Positions 39,269 through 48,055 of a DNA stretch of 64,000 nucleotides are shown piece after piece (the stretch's first letter is position 1; each line of letters begins with the position of its first letter). Under the pieces are notes generated by a model. That model worked only from the letters and a program-made list of their open reading frames with translations. It made no database searches and was not told where the DNA came from. Where the stretch lies: NCBI GenBank assembly GCA_944390575.1, contig CALXQJ010000003.1, forward strand, positions 1 to 64,000, given 5' to 3'. Origin of the DNA: an uncultured Spirochaetota bacterium (GTDB lineage: Bacteria; Spirochaetota; Brachyspiria; Brachyspirales; Brachyspiraceae). The position numbers were made by a program, and so were the translations under genes.

Positions 39269-39839
39269 AATGCATCCCTAACTTTTTTGCTATTATACAT
39301 AAGTTATTATAATCTTTCATATTGTTAACTATTATATCGGAATATAATTTTTTATTTTTAACATCTCTTTGAGCTTTTAATATTTTACGAGCATCATATT
39401 CAGAAATATTTCTTGATTTTTTCATTCTTTTAATAATGCTGGAAGTTGTAGAATTAACATATATAAGACTATTACAAAGTTTATAAATATCAGTACGCAT
39501 TATAAGTGCAGCTTCTATTACAATATCTTTATCTGTTGTATTTATAAGTTCTTTTATTTTTTCAAATATATAAGAGTGAGATATACTTTCTAATAATTTT
39601 AATTTTTCTTTATTATTAAAAACTATTTTGCCTAATTTTTTTCTATCTATATTATTATAAATATCTAATATATCATCATTATAAAAAAGTTTTAATATAT
39701 CATCTTTTTTTTCTATTAATGCACTATGCCCTATTTTATCTGCATCAATATATAAAGCATTTAGATTTTCTGCAAGCATCTTAGAAAAAGAGCTTTTGCC
39801 ACTACAAATAAGTCCAAAAACACCAATTATATTTCTCAT
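39213..39839 (-). CDS. coaE: Dephospho-CoA kinase
   Basis: Last step of coenzyme A synthesis, phosphorylating the ribose 3'-OH of dephospho-CoA. The 208 residues contain P-loop GVFGLICSGKSSFSK (6-20), the IDADKIGH motif (31-38), IVIEAALIM and the lid region with KRMKKSRNISEYDARKIL. It is 9 bases after the TPR gene. The C-terminal tail is unusually basic (KSKRIFKQKRKRIFY) and is partly encoded in the 56-base overlap with the SPOR gene. Confidence 0.92.
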   Translation of the reverse strand: MRNIIGVFGLICSGKSSFSKMLAENLNALYIDADKIGHSALIEKKDDILKLFYNDDILDIYNNIDRKKLGKIVFNNKEKLKLLESISHSYIFEKIKELINTTDKDIVIEAALIMRTDIYKLCNSLIYVNSTTSSIIKRMKKSRNISEYDARKILKAQRDVKNKKLYSDIIVNNMKDYNNLCIIAKKLGMHYDFKSKRIFKQKRKRIFY

Positions 39840-39848
39840 AATAAAGAG

Positions 39849-41720
39849 TTATTTATTAGTAGATACTGGCATAACTATATTATTAATAGAAACTCTGTTT
39901 AAAAATCTACTATCTAATAATTTAATTAAAGAAACATTCTCATCAGCATTAATAACCTTAGCCATAGCAATAGTATCTATAATATTAGCTTTATCTAATA
40001 ATTCAGTAGAAGGAGTTGTAGTATCATAAATATTAAATACCATATCATTAGTAATACCTTGCAACTTTCCAACATTAATATAAATATTATCATTATGTAT
40101 TTTTATAACCTGACCATAAATAGGTATAACACTACTTAAAACACGACCAACAGTCACAGCAGATGATACTAATTTTTCTTTTCCTTTAGTAGTAATACTA
40201 AAGTTTGTAACAACCTTTCCAGTTCTAACATCAACTAAATCTAATATAGTAGTAAAGCTATCATAACTATCAAAAGCAGAACCTTTTAAATAATAATCTA
40301 TTTTTCTACTATTAAGCTCACTTATAAAATTATCCATCTTATTATTATATAAGTCTACAACTTGAAATTTTGCATATTGAGGTAAAACATAAGAAAGTGT
40401 TTGATAGAATGCAGTATTTAAATATAATGAACTTTCTTTTTGTAAGTTAATAGAATCTACTATAGCAACCTTAAACCCAGCATTAGGAACATTATACTGA
40501 TTATCAAAGCCCCAAGCCTTAGATGGAATTTCTCTATCTAATTTTCTTTTATATGAATCATATTTATAAGCAATAGATTTATCATTAGGATTAACATTTT
40601 TAGCAATCTCTAATTCCTCTAAAGACTTAGCATTTAATTTCATTCTTCTATATACATCTGAAAGCATAAGCCTTGCAAAAGTATTAGCAGGATTAAGTTT
40701 AAGCATATGTTTTAAATATGCTTGCGATCTAATATTATCTGCAAGTCTTGTATAATATGAAGCTAAGTTTCCATAATATAAAGCAGCTCTATCTCTTTCA
40801 TAATCAACAGTAGGATTAGTCTCTAATAAAACTCTCTCATAAGCTAATCTTCCTATTTCACTTTCAGGATGAGATTTCAAATATCTAATATATGATAATT
40901 TTGCATTATTATAATTTTTAGCATTCTCATAAACATTGCCTATATAATAATACTTACTATCATTTTTAAACTTATCCTCAGATAAAGAATCAAAAACCTT
41001 AATAGCATCCTCATACCTATTTAATTCTATATCAATATTAGCCTCAAGTATTTTTGCATCTATATAATCAGAATAATAATAAAAAGCATTTCTAAGTTCA
41101 TTTAAAGCATTATTATAATCTTTAATAAGATAATAATAATTAGCCAAATTATAATAAGACTCAGCAATTCTAGGATTATTCTCTACATTTCTATTAAATA
41201 ATCTCAAAGCCTCAGTTCTATTTCCATTAGCAAGCTTCAAATAAGCCAAAGCAACAACTGCCTCATATCTATTAGGATTAATAATAATAGCTCTTTCATA
41301 TAAAGTCATAGCTGTTTTATAATATCCAGCTTGCTCACTTAAAAGTCCTTCAGCATAAGTTGCATAGTAGTTTTTACTATCTAATGCTCTGATAGAATTT
41401 ATAATAGCCCTAGCCTCAGAGTTTCTATTTCTTAAAATAGCTACTTTTAATTTACGCTCTAAAACTCTATAGTCTTTAGGATGATAGCTTTCAGCATCCT
41501 TTATTAAATTATCAATAACATTAAAGTCTTTAATTCCTATATAATTATCTATTAATAATAAATAAGAATCTATATCACTAGGCTTAATTTTCATAGCCTC
41601 TAAAATAGAAATAGAATGAGTATAATTTCTATTATTATATGCCTCTAAAGCTGTATTATAATTATTAACCTGAGCAAATAAGAATATATTTAATAATAAA
41701 AATAATAATATTACTCTCAA
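39849..41720 (-). CDS. Exported TPR-repeat protein with FlgT/CsgG-like C-terminal domain
   Basis: A 623-residue periplasmic or lipid-bilayer-associated scaffold. A signal peptide (MRVILLFLLLNIFLFAQ) is followed by about ten tetratricopeptide repeats (about 20-390), with typical pairs such as AVVALAYLKLANGNRTEALR and AESYYNLANYYYLIKDYNNA. Residues 415-620 form a beta-rich domain (YYLKGSAFDSYDSFTTILDL, then GQVIKIHNDNIYINVGKLQG) resembling the CsgG/FlgT-type module in outer-membrane secretion partners. It lies 12 bases after ftsZ, so a role at the division site or envelope is inferred. Confidence 0.75.
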   Translation of the reverse strand: MRVILLFLLLNIFLFAQVNNYNTALEAYNNRNYTHSISILEAMKIKPSDIDSYLLLIDNYIGIKDFNVIDNLIKDAESYHPKDYRVLERKLKVAILRNRNSEARAIINSIRALDSKNYYATYAEGLLSEQAGYYKTAMTLYERAIIINPNRYEAVVALAYLKLANGNRTEALRLFNRNVENNPRIAESYYNLANYYYLIKDYNNALNELRNAFYYYSDYIDAKILEANIDIELNRYEDAIKVFDSLSEDKFKNDSKYYYIGNVYENAKNYNNAKLSYIRYLKSHPESEIGRLAYERVLLETNPTVDYERDRAALYYGNLASYYTRLADNIRSQAYLKHMLKLNPANTFARLMLSDVYRRMKLNAKSLEELEIAKNVNPNDKSIAYKYDSYKRKLDREIPSKAWGFDNQYNVPNAGFKVAIVDSINLQKESSLYLNTAFYQTLSYVLPQYAKFQVVDLYNNKMDNFISELNSRKIDYYLKGSAFDSYDSFTTILDLVDVRTGKVVTNFSITTKGKEKLVSSAVTVGRVLSSVIPIYGQVIKIHNDNIYINVGKLQGITNDMVFNIYDTTTPSTELLDKANIIDTIAMAKVINADENVSLIKLLDSRFLNRVSINNIVMPVSTNK

Positions 41721-41732
41721 AATAATAAAACC

Positions 41733-43496
41733 TTATTTAGTGTTTTTTGCATGTATAAGTCTTCTTAAACAAGCTGGAATATCTAAGTCTATAGCATCAT
41801 AAGATGATGTATCTGTATTATTAAAAGACATAGATTTATTTGCCATATCTTGATGTAGCTTCATTTCCTCATCTGATAATAACTCAAATTTAGGTTTTGA
41901 TACTACTTCTTCTTGTTGTTTAGTATCTTCTTCTACTTCTGTCTTCATCTTTACTGCTGTAGCTGTATTTGAATTTTGTACTTGTTGCTCTCCACCATTA
42001 GAAGATATATTTCTATTAGGAGTATTGCTAGTAGAAGTAAATACACTATTATAAGAAGTATTCTTTTCAAAAGGATTGATAAGCCCACTACTATTATTAA
42101 TTCCGCTACCTAAAGCATCTTTAACACTATAATTATTAGGAATAATAGAATCACTAAACTCTATAATCTTATCTTCTTCAATAACTTCCATATAATTATC
42201 TAAGTTTAATTCTTTAGCACTATTATTAAAAATACTATCTCTATTAACATTATTTTTAATATTTTGATTTATATTTCCATTATTAAATCTATTAATAGGA
42301 GTTTTCATAGCATTAATAGTATTTTTAAAATTATTGTTAAAATGAGTAGTTTGAGGCTCTTGTTTTACTATATGTTTAACCTCTTCTTTAACTACTTTAA
42401 CTTCTTCTACTAATGCAGTATTATCCTCTTTTTTTTCTATTTTTTCTAAACTATTATTAGCATTTTCATCAGATTTATTACTATCAAAACCAGTAGCAAC
42501 AATAGTAACCGCTATTTCATCATTAATTTCATCTCTTCTACAAACACCAATTTTAATATTAGCATTATCACTAGCATAACTATTAATAATTCTACTAGCC
42601 TCTCTATATTCTTTCATAGTAAAATCTTTAGGACAAACAATATTAGCTAAAATACCATTAGCATTTTTAATACTAGCCACATCAAGAAGAGGATTTTCAA
42701 ATGCATTTTTAATAGCCTTATGAAGTCTATCATCACCCTTACCAACCCCAATACCAAGATGAGCACGTCCATTAGAAATAGAAATCATAGTCTTAACATC
42801 AGCAAAATCTACATTCATAGTACCACTTTGAGTAATAATATCAGATATACCCTGAACACCCTGACGTAAAATATCATCAACAACAGCCAAAGCCTCTTCA
42901 TAAGTATAATCATCTAAATCAACCATACTATATAAGTTTTCATTAGGTATTATAATAAGAGAATCTACAACATTAAGCATTTTCTCAATACCAGCCTCAG
43001 CACGTTTCATCTTAAACTTACCCTCATCAACAAAAGGCTTAGTAATAACACCAATAGTTAAAGCTCCAGCTTTCTTAGCAGCCTCAGCAACAATAGGACT
43101 AGCACCAGTACCAGTACCACCCCCAAAACTACTAGCTATAAAAACTAAATCAGTATTAGAAACAATCTCTTCTATCTTAGCAATATCCTCACGAGCAGCC
43201 TCAGCACCCTTCTCAGGATCTGTACCAGCACCTTGACCACCAGTAGTTCTACTTCCAAGTACCATTCTATTTTGAGCATTAGAACGAGATAGTGCCTGTG
43301 CATCTGTATTCATAGCAATAAACTCTACACCATCAAGACCCTCTTCTATCATTCTATTAACAGCATTACAGCCACCATTACCAATACCTATAACTTTGAT
43401 AACTGTTTTTAATCCTGAAAAGTCTATATTATTGTTATTAGAATTATCTGCTAATTCTATGCTATTATAATTAGAATTCATCTTTTTCTGCTCCAA
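41733..43496 (-). CDS. ftsZ: Cell division protein FtsZ with long C-terminal linker
   Basis: Tubulin-like GTPase that forms the division ring. The GTPase core (about 28-345) is canonical: VIGIGNGGCNAVNRM, MNTDAQAL, tubulin signature FGGGTGTGASP, PNENLY and NGRAHLGIGVGKG. The protein is 587 residues, about 200 more than usual: an Asn/Ser/Glu-rich disordered linker (about 350-565) leads to the conserved tail DLDIPACLRRLIH, which binds FtsA-like partners. ftsA is not adjacent. It heads an operon with the TPR protein, coaE and the SPOR protein. Confidence 0.96.
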   Translation of the reverse strand: MEQKKMNSNYNSIELADNSNNNNIDFSGLKTVIKVIGIGNGGCNAVNRMIEEGLDGVEFIAMNTDAQALSRSNAQNRMVLGSRTTGGQGAGTDPEKGAEAAREDIAKIEEIVSNTDLVFIASSFGGGTGTGASPIVAEAAKKAGALTIGVITKPFVDEGKFKMKRAEAGIEKMLNVVDSLIIIPNENLYSMVDLDDYTYEEALAVVDDILRQGVQGISDIITQSGTMNVDFADVKTMISISNGRAHLGIGVGKGDDRLHKAIKNAFENPLLDVASIKNANGILANIVCPKDFTMKEYREASRIINSYASDNANIKIGVCRRDEINDEIAVTIVATGFDSNKSDENANNSLEKIEKKEDNTALVEEVKVVKEEVKHIVKQEPQTTHFNNNFKNTINAMKTPINRFNNGNINQNIKNNVNRDSIFNNSAKELNLDNYMEVIEEDKIIEFSDSIIPNNYSVKDALGSGINNSSGLINPFEKNTSYNSVFTSTSNTPNRNISSNGGEQQVQNSNTATAVKMKTEVEEDTKQQEEVVSKPKFELLSDEEMKLHQDMANKSMSFNNTDTSSYDAIDLDIPACLRRLIHAKNTK

Positions 43497-43545
43497 ATAA
43501 ATAATACTATTATCGTAAATTTTATAATAAACATAATAATATTAA

Positions 43546-43563
43546 CATAATAAATTTATTATG
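43546..43563. repeat. Perfect 18-base palindrome between ftsZ and mtaB
   Basis: CATAATAAATTTATTATG reads identically on both strands. It sits 50 bases upstream of the ftsZ ATG and 128 before that of mtaB, in the only regulatory space of the division operon. An AT-rich operator is possible; chance is not excluded in such DNA. Confidence 0.5.
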
Positions 43564-43691
43564 CAAGTAAATAACTATAGAAAAAAAGAAAAAATATGTT
43601 ATAATCTTAAAACTTTTTTGAAAGTGTATTTTACTAATTTATATAGTAAATAGTAATAAAAAAATAAATCATTATAAAGAGAATAATAAAA

Positions 43692-44948
43692 ATGAATATA
43701 CATATACATACATTCGGATGTAGGCTAAATCAATATGAAAGTGAAAAGATAGCCTATGAGCTTCAAAATATGGGTGCAAATATTACTGAATTAAAAAATG
43801 CTGATGCTATTGCTGTAAATACTTGTACAGTTACAGGAGAAAGCGATAAAAAATTAGAGCACTATATAGAAAAACTTGGAGACATTTCAAATAAAAAAGT
43901 ATTTTTAATAGGTTGCTATGTTTCTAAAAAAGAAGAAGAAACTAAATCTATACTAAACAATAATAATATTATAGCTATCACTAATGATCAAAAAGAAGAA
44001 GCATCACAAATAATATTTGATACAATGTCTTTGGCATATAATAAAGAAGCAAAAACACCAATATTCTTCCCTCAAGAACAAAGCAGAGCATATTTAAAAA
44101 TACAAGATGGATGTGAGGTGTTTTGTACATATTGTATAGTAGCACGTGTACGTGGTAAACATAGAAGTGTTGAACCAAGCAGAATATATGAGGCTATAAA
44201 AATGGCATCAGAGTATAATTATAAAGAAATAGTTCTAACTGGGCTTAATTTAGGTTCATATAATTATAATAATGAAATAAAGTTTACAAAAATAGTACAA
44301 AATATTTTAGAAGAAGCTTCAAAGTATGGTATAAGAATAAGACTTTCATCAGTAGAGCCTATACACTTTGAGGATGAACTTATAAATCTATTTAAAAATG
44401 ATGATGTATTATGCTCTCATGCTCATATACCTCTACAGTCTGGAAGTAATAAAATATTAAAACTTATGAATAGAAGATATACAAGAGAGTATTATTTAAG
44501 CGTCATAGAGAAACTTTATAAAGCAAACTCTAATATAGCAATTAGTAGTGATGTAATGGTTGGATTCCCTAATGAAGATAAAAAAGACTTTGATGATACT
44601 TATGAAGTATGTGAGAAATCTAAATATATTAAAATGCATATATTTAGATATTCAAATAGAGAAAATACCCCTTCTGCAAAAATGGATGGACAAATCGGAT
44701 ATCGTACAAAATTAAAAAGAGCAAAAATACTTAATCAATTAAATAATAAAATGCGTGAAGAGTATTATAAAAATGCTGTAGGTAGAGATGTCAATATAGT
44801 AATAGAAAGCATACTTGATGATAATTATTATATAGGTACAAGTAGCGAGTATATGAAGTGTAAGTTTAAAACTGATAGTACATTAAACAAAAAAGATATT
44901 TTTAAATCTAAAGCAATAAGCTTTGAAAATGATCTTATGATTTGTTAA
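43692..44948 (+). CDS. mtaB: tRNA t6A37 methylthiotransferase MtaB
   Basis: Radical SAM enzyme converting t6A to ms2t6A at position 37 of tRNAs reading ANN codons. The 418 residues contain the N-terminal auxiliary cluster cysteines C10 (HTFGCRLNQYE), C45 (NTCTVTGES) and C75 (IGCYVS), and the SAM cluster C141, C145, C148 in DGCEVFCTYCIVARVRG. The TRAM-like C-terminal part is short and diverged. HTFGCRLNQ distinguishes MtaB from MiaB. It is divergent from ftsZ and monocistronic. Confidence 0.94.
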   Translation: MNIHIHTFGCRLNQYESEKIAYELQNMGANITELKNADAIAVNTCTVTGESDKKLEHYIEKLGDISNKKVFLIGCYVSKKEEETKSILNNNNIIAITNDQKEEASQIIFDTMSLAYNKEAKTPIFFPQEQSRAYLKIQDGCEVFCTYCIVARVRGKHRSVEPSRIYEAIKMASEYNYKEIVLTGLNLGSYNYNNEIKFTKIVQNILEEASKYGIRIRLSSVEPIHFEDELINLFKNDDVLCSHAHIPLQSGSNKILKLMNRRYTREYYLSVIEKLYKANSNIAISSDVMVGFPNEDKKDFDDTYEVCEKSKYIKMHIFRYSNRENTPSAKMDGQIGYRTKLKRAKILNQLNNKMREEYYKNAVGRDVNIVIESILDDNYYIGTSSEYMKCKFKTDSTLNKKDIFKSKAISFENDLMIC

Positions 44949-44960
44949 TAAACTTAATTA

Positions 44961-45467
44961 TTAAACATTATCAATTGCATCTTTAAACTTATATCTACCA
45001 GAATAATTCCAGTAAGTTATATCTTGTTCTATAAATAGCCATTTTATTATTTTTAATAATAATTCTACAGGAATACCTACAGTAAAATTTAATCCAAAAG
45101 AATTAGTAGGATCAATTTTGCAATTAAATATATCAAGTATAATATTATATAATCTATTATATTCTTGTGGTGATTCATTTTTTTTATTAATTAAATCTTC
45201 TAAAATATCATTATGACTTGGATTTCTTTTCATTCTATTTTTTCCAAAATTATATTTTTCAGTATATATAATAAAATCAAAACCTTTATTTAAAGGAGCT
45301 GGTCTACTTAAATAAATCAAATCATTTTCTAAAAACTCTACGTTATATCTATATTTAGAAGTAAATCCCAATTCTCCAGGGGTCTCTTCTTTAAACACTT
45401 CTATTAATTGTTCTCTAATAAATCCTCTACCAATGGCATTATCTATAGATAAATTAATAATTTCCAT
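44961..45467 (-). CDS. Unknown protein downstream of the DNA methyltransferase
   Basis: A 168-residue soluble protein that I do not recognise. It begins MEIINLSIDNAIGRGFIREQ, contains a FIIYTEKYNFGKNRMKRNPS basic segment, and ends in an aromatic patch (WNYSGRYKF). The strong GGAGGATAT ribosome site supports the ATG at 45467. It follows the methyltransferase by 24 bases, so it may be its restriction partner, a remnant of one, or an accessory factor. R.DpnII-type nucleases are longer (near 290 residues), and no PD-(D/E)XK motif is obvious. Confidence 0.6.
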   Translation of the reverse strand: MEIINLSIDNAIGRGFIREQLIEVFKEETPGELGFTSKYRYNVEFLENDLIYLSRPAPLNKGFDFIIYTEKYNFGKNRMKRNPSHNDILEDLINKKNESPQEYNRLYNIILDIFNCKIDPTNSFGLNFTVGIPVELLLKIIKWLFIEQDITYWNYSGRYKFKDAIDNV

Positions 45468-45491
45468 ATATCCTCCAAAAATTATAATTAC

Positions 45492-46274
45492 CTATAAACA
45501 TAACATACTATTTAAATCTTCCAACCTCATATAAGTAGTATCTAAATAATTTTCATCTAATTCTATACCTATATAATTTCTACTACCAACTAATTTGCAA
45601 GCCACAGCAGTTGTACCAGAACCATTAAAAGGATCTAGTATTATATCTCCTTCTTTAGTTGAAGATAAAATAATTCTTGTTAAAAGATTAAGAGGTTTTT
45701 GAGTCGGGTGTTTTCCATATTTCTTTTCACTTTTAGGAGTTGTAGAAATAGACCATACACTACGCATCTGTTTACCTTCAGACTTTAATTTATCCTCAGA
45801 ATAAATACCATTTTTCATTAACTCATAATTAAAAAAGTGCTTAGTATTTTTATCTTTTTTAGCCCATATCAAAGTTTCATGACTATGAGCAAATACATTA
45901 CAACTTAAATTAGGAGAAGCATTAGGTTTATACCAAGCTATATCATTAAGAATATGATAACCAAGTTTTTGTAATAAAAATCCACATTTATAAATATTAT
46001 GATTGGTTCCACTTATCCAAATAGTACCTGATGGCTTTAAAACTCTTCTACATTTCTCTATCCATAATTCATGGAAATTAAGATCCTCTTCAAATCCAAA
46101 ACTTTTATCCCATTCACCTTTGTTAACGCTAACTCTACGTCCATTCTGACAAGTAGTTCCATTATTAGATAAATTATAAGGTGGATCTGCAAATATCATA
46201 TCTATACTATTTTCTTCTATAGTATCTAGTATACTTAAACAATCACCATTAATTAATTTTATTTCACTATTCAT
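45492..46274 (-). CDS. Beta-class DNA methyltransferase, DpnA-like
   Basis: SAM-dependent N6-adenine (or N4-cytosine) DNA methyltransferase of about 260 residues. The order of motifs, catalytic ADPPYNLS first (residues 29-36 from the ATG at 46274) and AdoMet-binding DPFNGSGTTAVA near the C-terminus, makes it beta class. VSVNKGEWDK, GTIWISGTNHNIY, ASPNLSC and GKHPTQKPLNLL closely resemble DpnA of the DpnII GATC system as I remember it, so GATC is a possible target. The ATG at 46274 is preferred to an upstream TTG because homology begins there. It pairs with the unknown gene downstream; no clear nuclease is present. Confidence 0.85.
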   Translation of the reverse strand: MNSEIKLINGDCLSILDTIEENSIDMIFADPPYNLSNNGTTCQNGRRVSVNKGEWDKSFGFEEDLNFHELWIEKCRRVLKPSGTIWISGTNHNIYKCGFLLQKLGYHILNDIAWYKPNASPNLSCNVFAHSHETLIWAKKDKNTKHFFNYELMKNGIYSEDKLKSEGKQMRSVWSISTTPKSEKKYGKHPTQKPLNLLTRIILSSTKEGDIILDPFNGSGTTAVACKLVGSRNYIGIELDENYLDTTYMRLEDLNSMLCL

Positions 46275-46325
46275 AAACAAACAAAATACTATATTATTTT
46301 GAATAAAAATCAATAATAAAAACTA

Positions 46326-46355
46326 CAGGGTATAACTCAAACGAATTATACCCTG
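46326..46355 (-). terminator. Terminator after katA
   Basis: A perfect 10-bp inverted repeat CAGGGTATAA (46326-46335) / TTATACCCTG (46346-46355) with a 10-base loop. The minus-strand reading continues TAGTTTTTATT. It lies about 43 bases past the katA stop codon. Confidence 0.7.
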
Positions 46356-46397
46356 ATAAACAATTTAGTATCTTAAATATATAATAATGGAGTTTTC

Positions 46398-47855
46398 CTA
46401 GATCTCTGATTCACTAATACCTAAAGCCTTAGCAACACCAAGACCATAAGCCTTTTCTACTTGCATACAATGTCTTATATGCTTTAATTGTATGTCTTTT
46501 GTAACACCATTCATATCACGAGCAGTATTTTCAAATAATACTTGCTGTTGAGCTGGAGTCATTAAATTAAATAATGCTCTTGCATCTGTATAATAATCAT
46601 CATCATCTTCTCTATGATCATATCTATAAGCCGCATCCGACCAAATTGGTAAAGGTGGTTCCTGCATTCCAGATTCTTGCCACTCACCCTGAGAGTTTGG
46701 TTCAAACTGTACTTTAGCACCATTGTTATTATCTACTCTCATAGGACCATCTTTATGATAGCTATTTAAATTCTTAACAGCCTTAGGTGAGTTTACAGGT
46801 ATACTAGAATAATTAGCACCAAGTCTGTATCTCTGAGTATCAGTATAAGAGAATAATCTACCCTGTAGCATTCTATCAGGAGAGAATCCAATACCAGGAA
46901 CTATTGTAGATGGACTAAACGCAGATTGTTCTACCTCAGCAAAATAGTTCTCAGGATTACGATTAAGCTCTAATACACCAACATCTATTAATGGGAACTC
47001 TTTTTGAGACCAAGTCTTAGTTAAGTCAAAAGGATTTCTCTTAGATGCTTTAGCTTGCTCTTCTGTCATTATCTGAATCTTCATATTCCATTTTGGATAA
47101 TCACCCTTCTCTATAGCATCAAATAAATCTTTTTGAGAACTTTCTCTATCTTTAGCAATAATAGCTTCAGCCTCTTGATCTGTTAAGTTTTTAATACCTT
47201 GCTGAGTTTTGAAATGGAACTTAACCCAATATCTCTCATTCTTAGCATTGATGAAACTATATGTATGGCTACCAAAACCGTGCATATGTCTATAACTCAA
47301 AGGAATACCTCTATCACTCATATCTATTGTAATTTGGTGAATAGCTTCTGGTAAACCAGTTAAGAAATCCCACTTGTTTTGAGCAGAACGCATATTAGTT
47401 TTAGGATCTCTTTTTACAGCATGATTAAGATCAGGGAATTTTAGAGGATCTCTAAAGTAAAACACAGGAGTATTATTACCTACTAAATCCCAGTTTCCTT
47501 CTTCTGTGTAAAACTTAATAGCAAAACCTCTAATATCTCTCTCAGCATCAGCAGCACCACGCTCACCTGCTACAGTAGAAAATCTTACAAATAAGTCTGT
47601 TTTCTTTCCTACTTCTGAGAATAACTTAGCTTTAGTATATTTTGTAATATCATTAGTAATTGTTAAAGTACCATAAGCACCAGAACCCTTAGCGTGCATT
47701 CTTCTCTCAGGAATAACCTCTCTATCAAAATGTGCCATCTTTTCTAAAAACCATACATCTTGAAGCAACATTGGACCTCTTGGGCCTGCTGTTAATGAAT
47801 TCTGATTACTTTCTACAGGAGCACCAAACTCTGTAGTTAATTTTTTATTAGACAT
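46398..47855 (-). CDS. katA: Haem catalase (clade III)
   Basis: Converts hydrogen peroxide to water and oxygen. The 485 residues are standard small-subunit size. [18 protein letters not shown] holds the distal catalytic histidine (about residue 53), [12 protein letters not shown] the distal asparagine (about 126), and [14 protein letters not shown] the proximal haem tyrosine. The coding region is noticeably less AT-rich than its neighbours, and with an oxygen-scavenging function in an otherwise fermentative gene set it may be an acquired gene. A consensus promoter and a PerR-like inverted repeat lie upstream; AAGGAG precedes the ATG. Confidence 0.97.
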   Translation of the reverse strand: MSNKKLTTEFGAPVESNQNSLTAGPRGPMLLQDVWFLEKMAHFDREVIPERRMHAKGSGAYGTLTITNDITKYTKAKLFSEVGKKTDLFVRFSTVAGERGAADAERDIRGFAIKFYTEEGNWDLVGNNTPVFYFRDPLKFPDLNHAVKRDPKTNMRSAQNKWDFLTGLPEAIHQITIDMSDRGIPLSYRHMHGFGSHTYSFINAKNERYWVKFHFKTQQGIKNLTDQEAEAIIAKDRESSQKDLFDAIEKGDYPKWNMKIQIMTEEQAKASKRNPFDLTKTWSQKEFPLIDVGVLELNRNPENYFAEVEQSAFSPSTIVPGIGFSPDRMLQGRLFSYTDTQRYRLGANYSSIPVNSPKAVKNLNSYHKDGPMRVDNNNGAKVQFEPNSQGEWQESGMQEPPLPIWSDAAYRYDHREDDDDYYTDARALFNLMTPAQQQVLFENTARDMNGVTKDIQLKHIRHCMQVEKAYGLGVAKALGISESEI

Positions 47856-47865
47856 AAACCGCTCC

Positions 47866-47888
47866 TTATTAATAATAATTATTAATAA
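47866..47888. promoter_or_regulatory. PerR/Fur-like operator at katA
   Basis: Two copies of TTATTAATAA (47866-47875, 47879-47888) are separated by three bases, giving a 10-3-10 inverted repeat over the predicted start site. It resembles but does not equal the Bacillus PerR box TTATAATNATTATAA. Catalase genes are typical PerR targets. Confidence 0.55.
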
Positions 47889-47892
47889 ATAT

Positions 47893-47921
47893 ATTATACT
47901 AAATGAAATATTTTATTGCAA
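47893..47921 (-). promoter_or_regulatory. Sigma-70 promoter of katA
   Basis: On the minus strand TTGCAA (47921-47916) and TATAAT (47898-47893) are separated by 17 bases; the start site should fall inside the adjacent inverted repeat. Confidence 0.78.
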
Positions 47922-47993
47922 TAGCTTTTAATACTTTTTTATAATTTTTTTAAGCATTTTTTTCTTTTTGAAAGAAAAAAGAAGAAAAAATAT

Positions 47994-48024
47994 AAAATAG
48001 GGGCATAAAAGAAGCCCCCATTTT
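47994..48024 (-). terminator. Terminator after adhE
   Basis: AAAATGGGGGC and GCCCCTATTTT (minus-strand reading) form an 11-bp stem with one G-U pair and a 9-base loop, followed by T-rich DNA. It begins 32 bases after the adhE stop codon. Confidence 0.85.
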
Positions 48025-48055
48025 AAAAATTTAGATGAAAAACTATAAAAAATAT

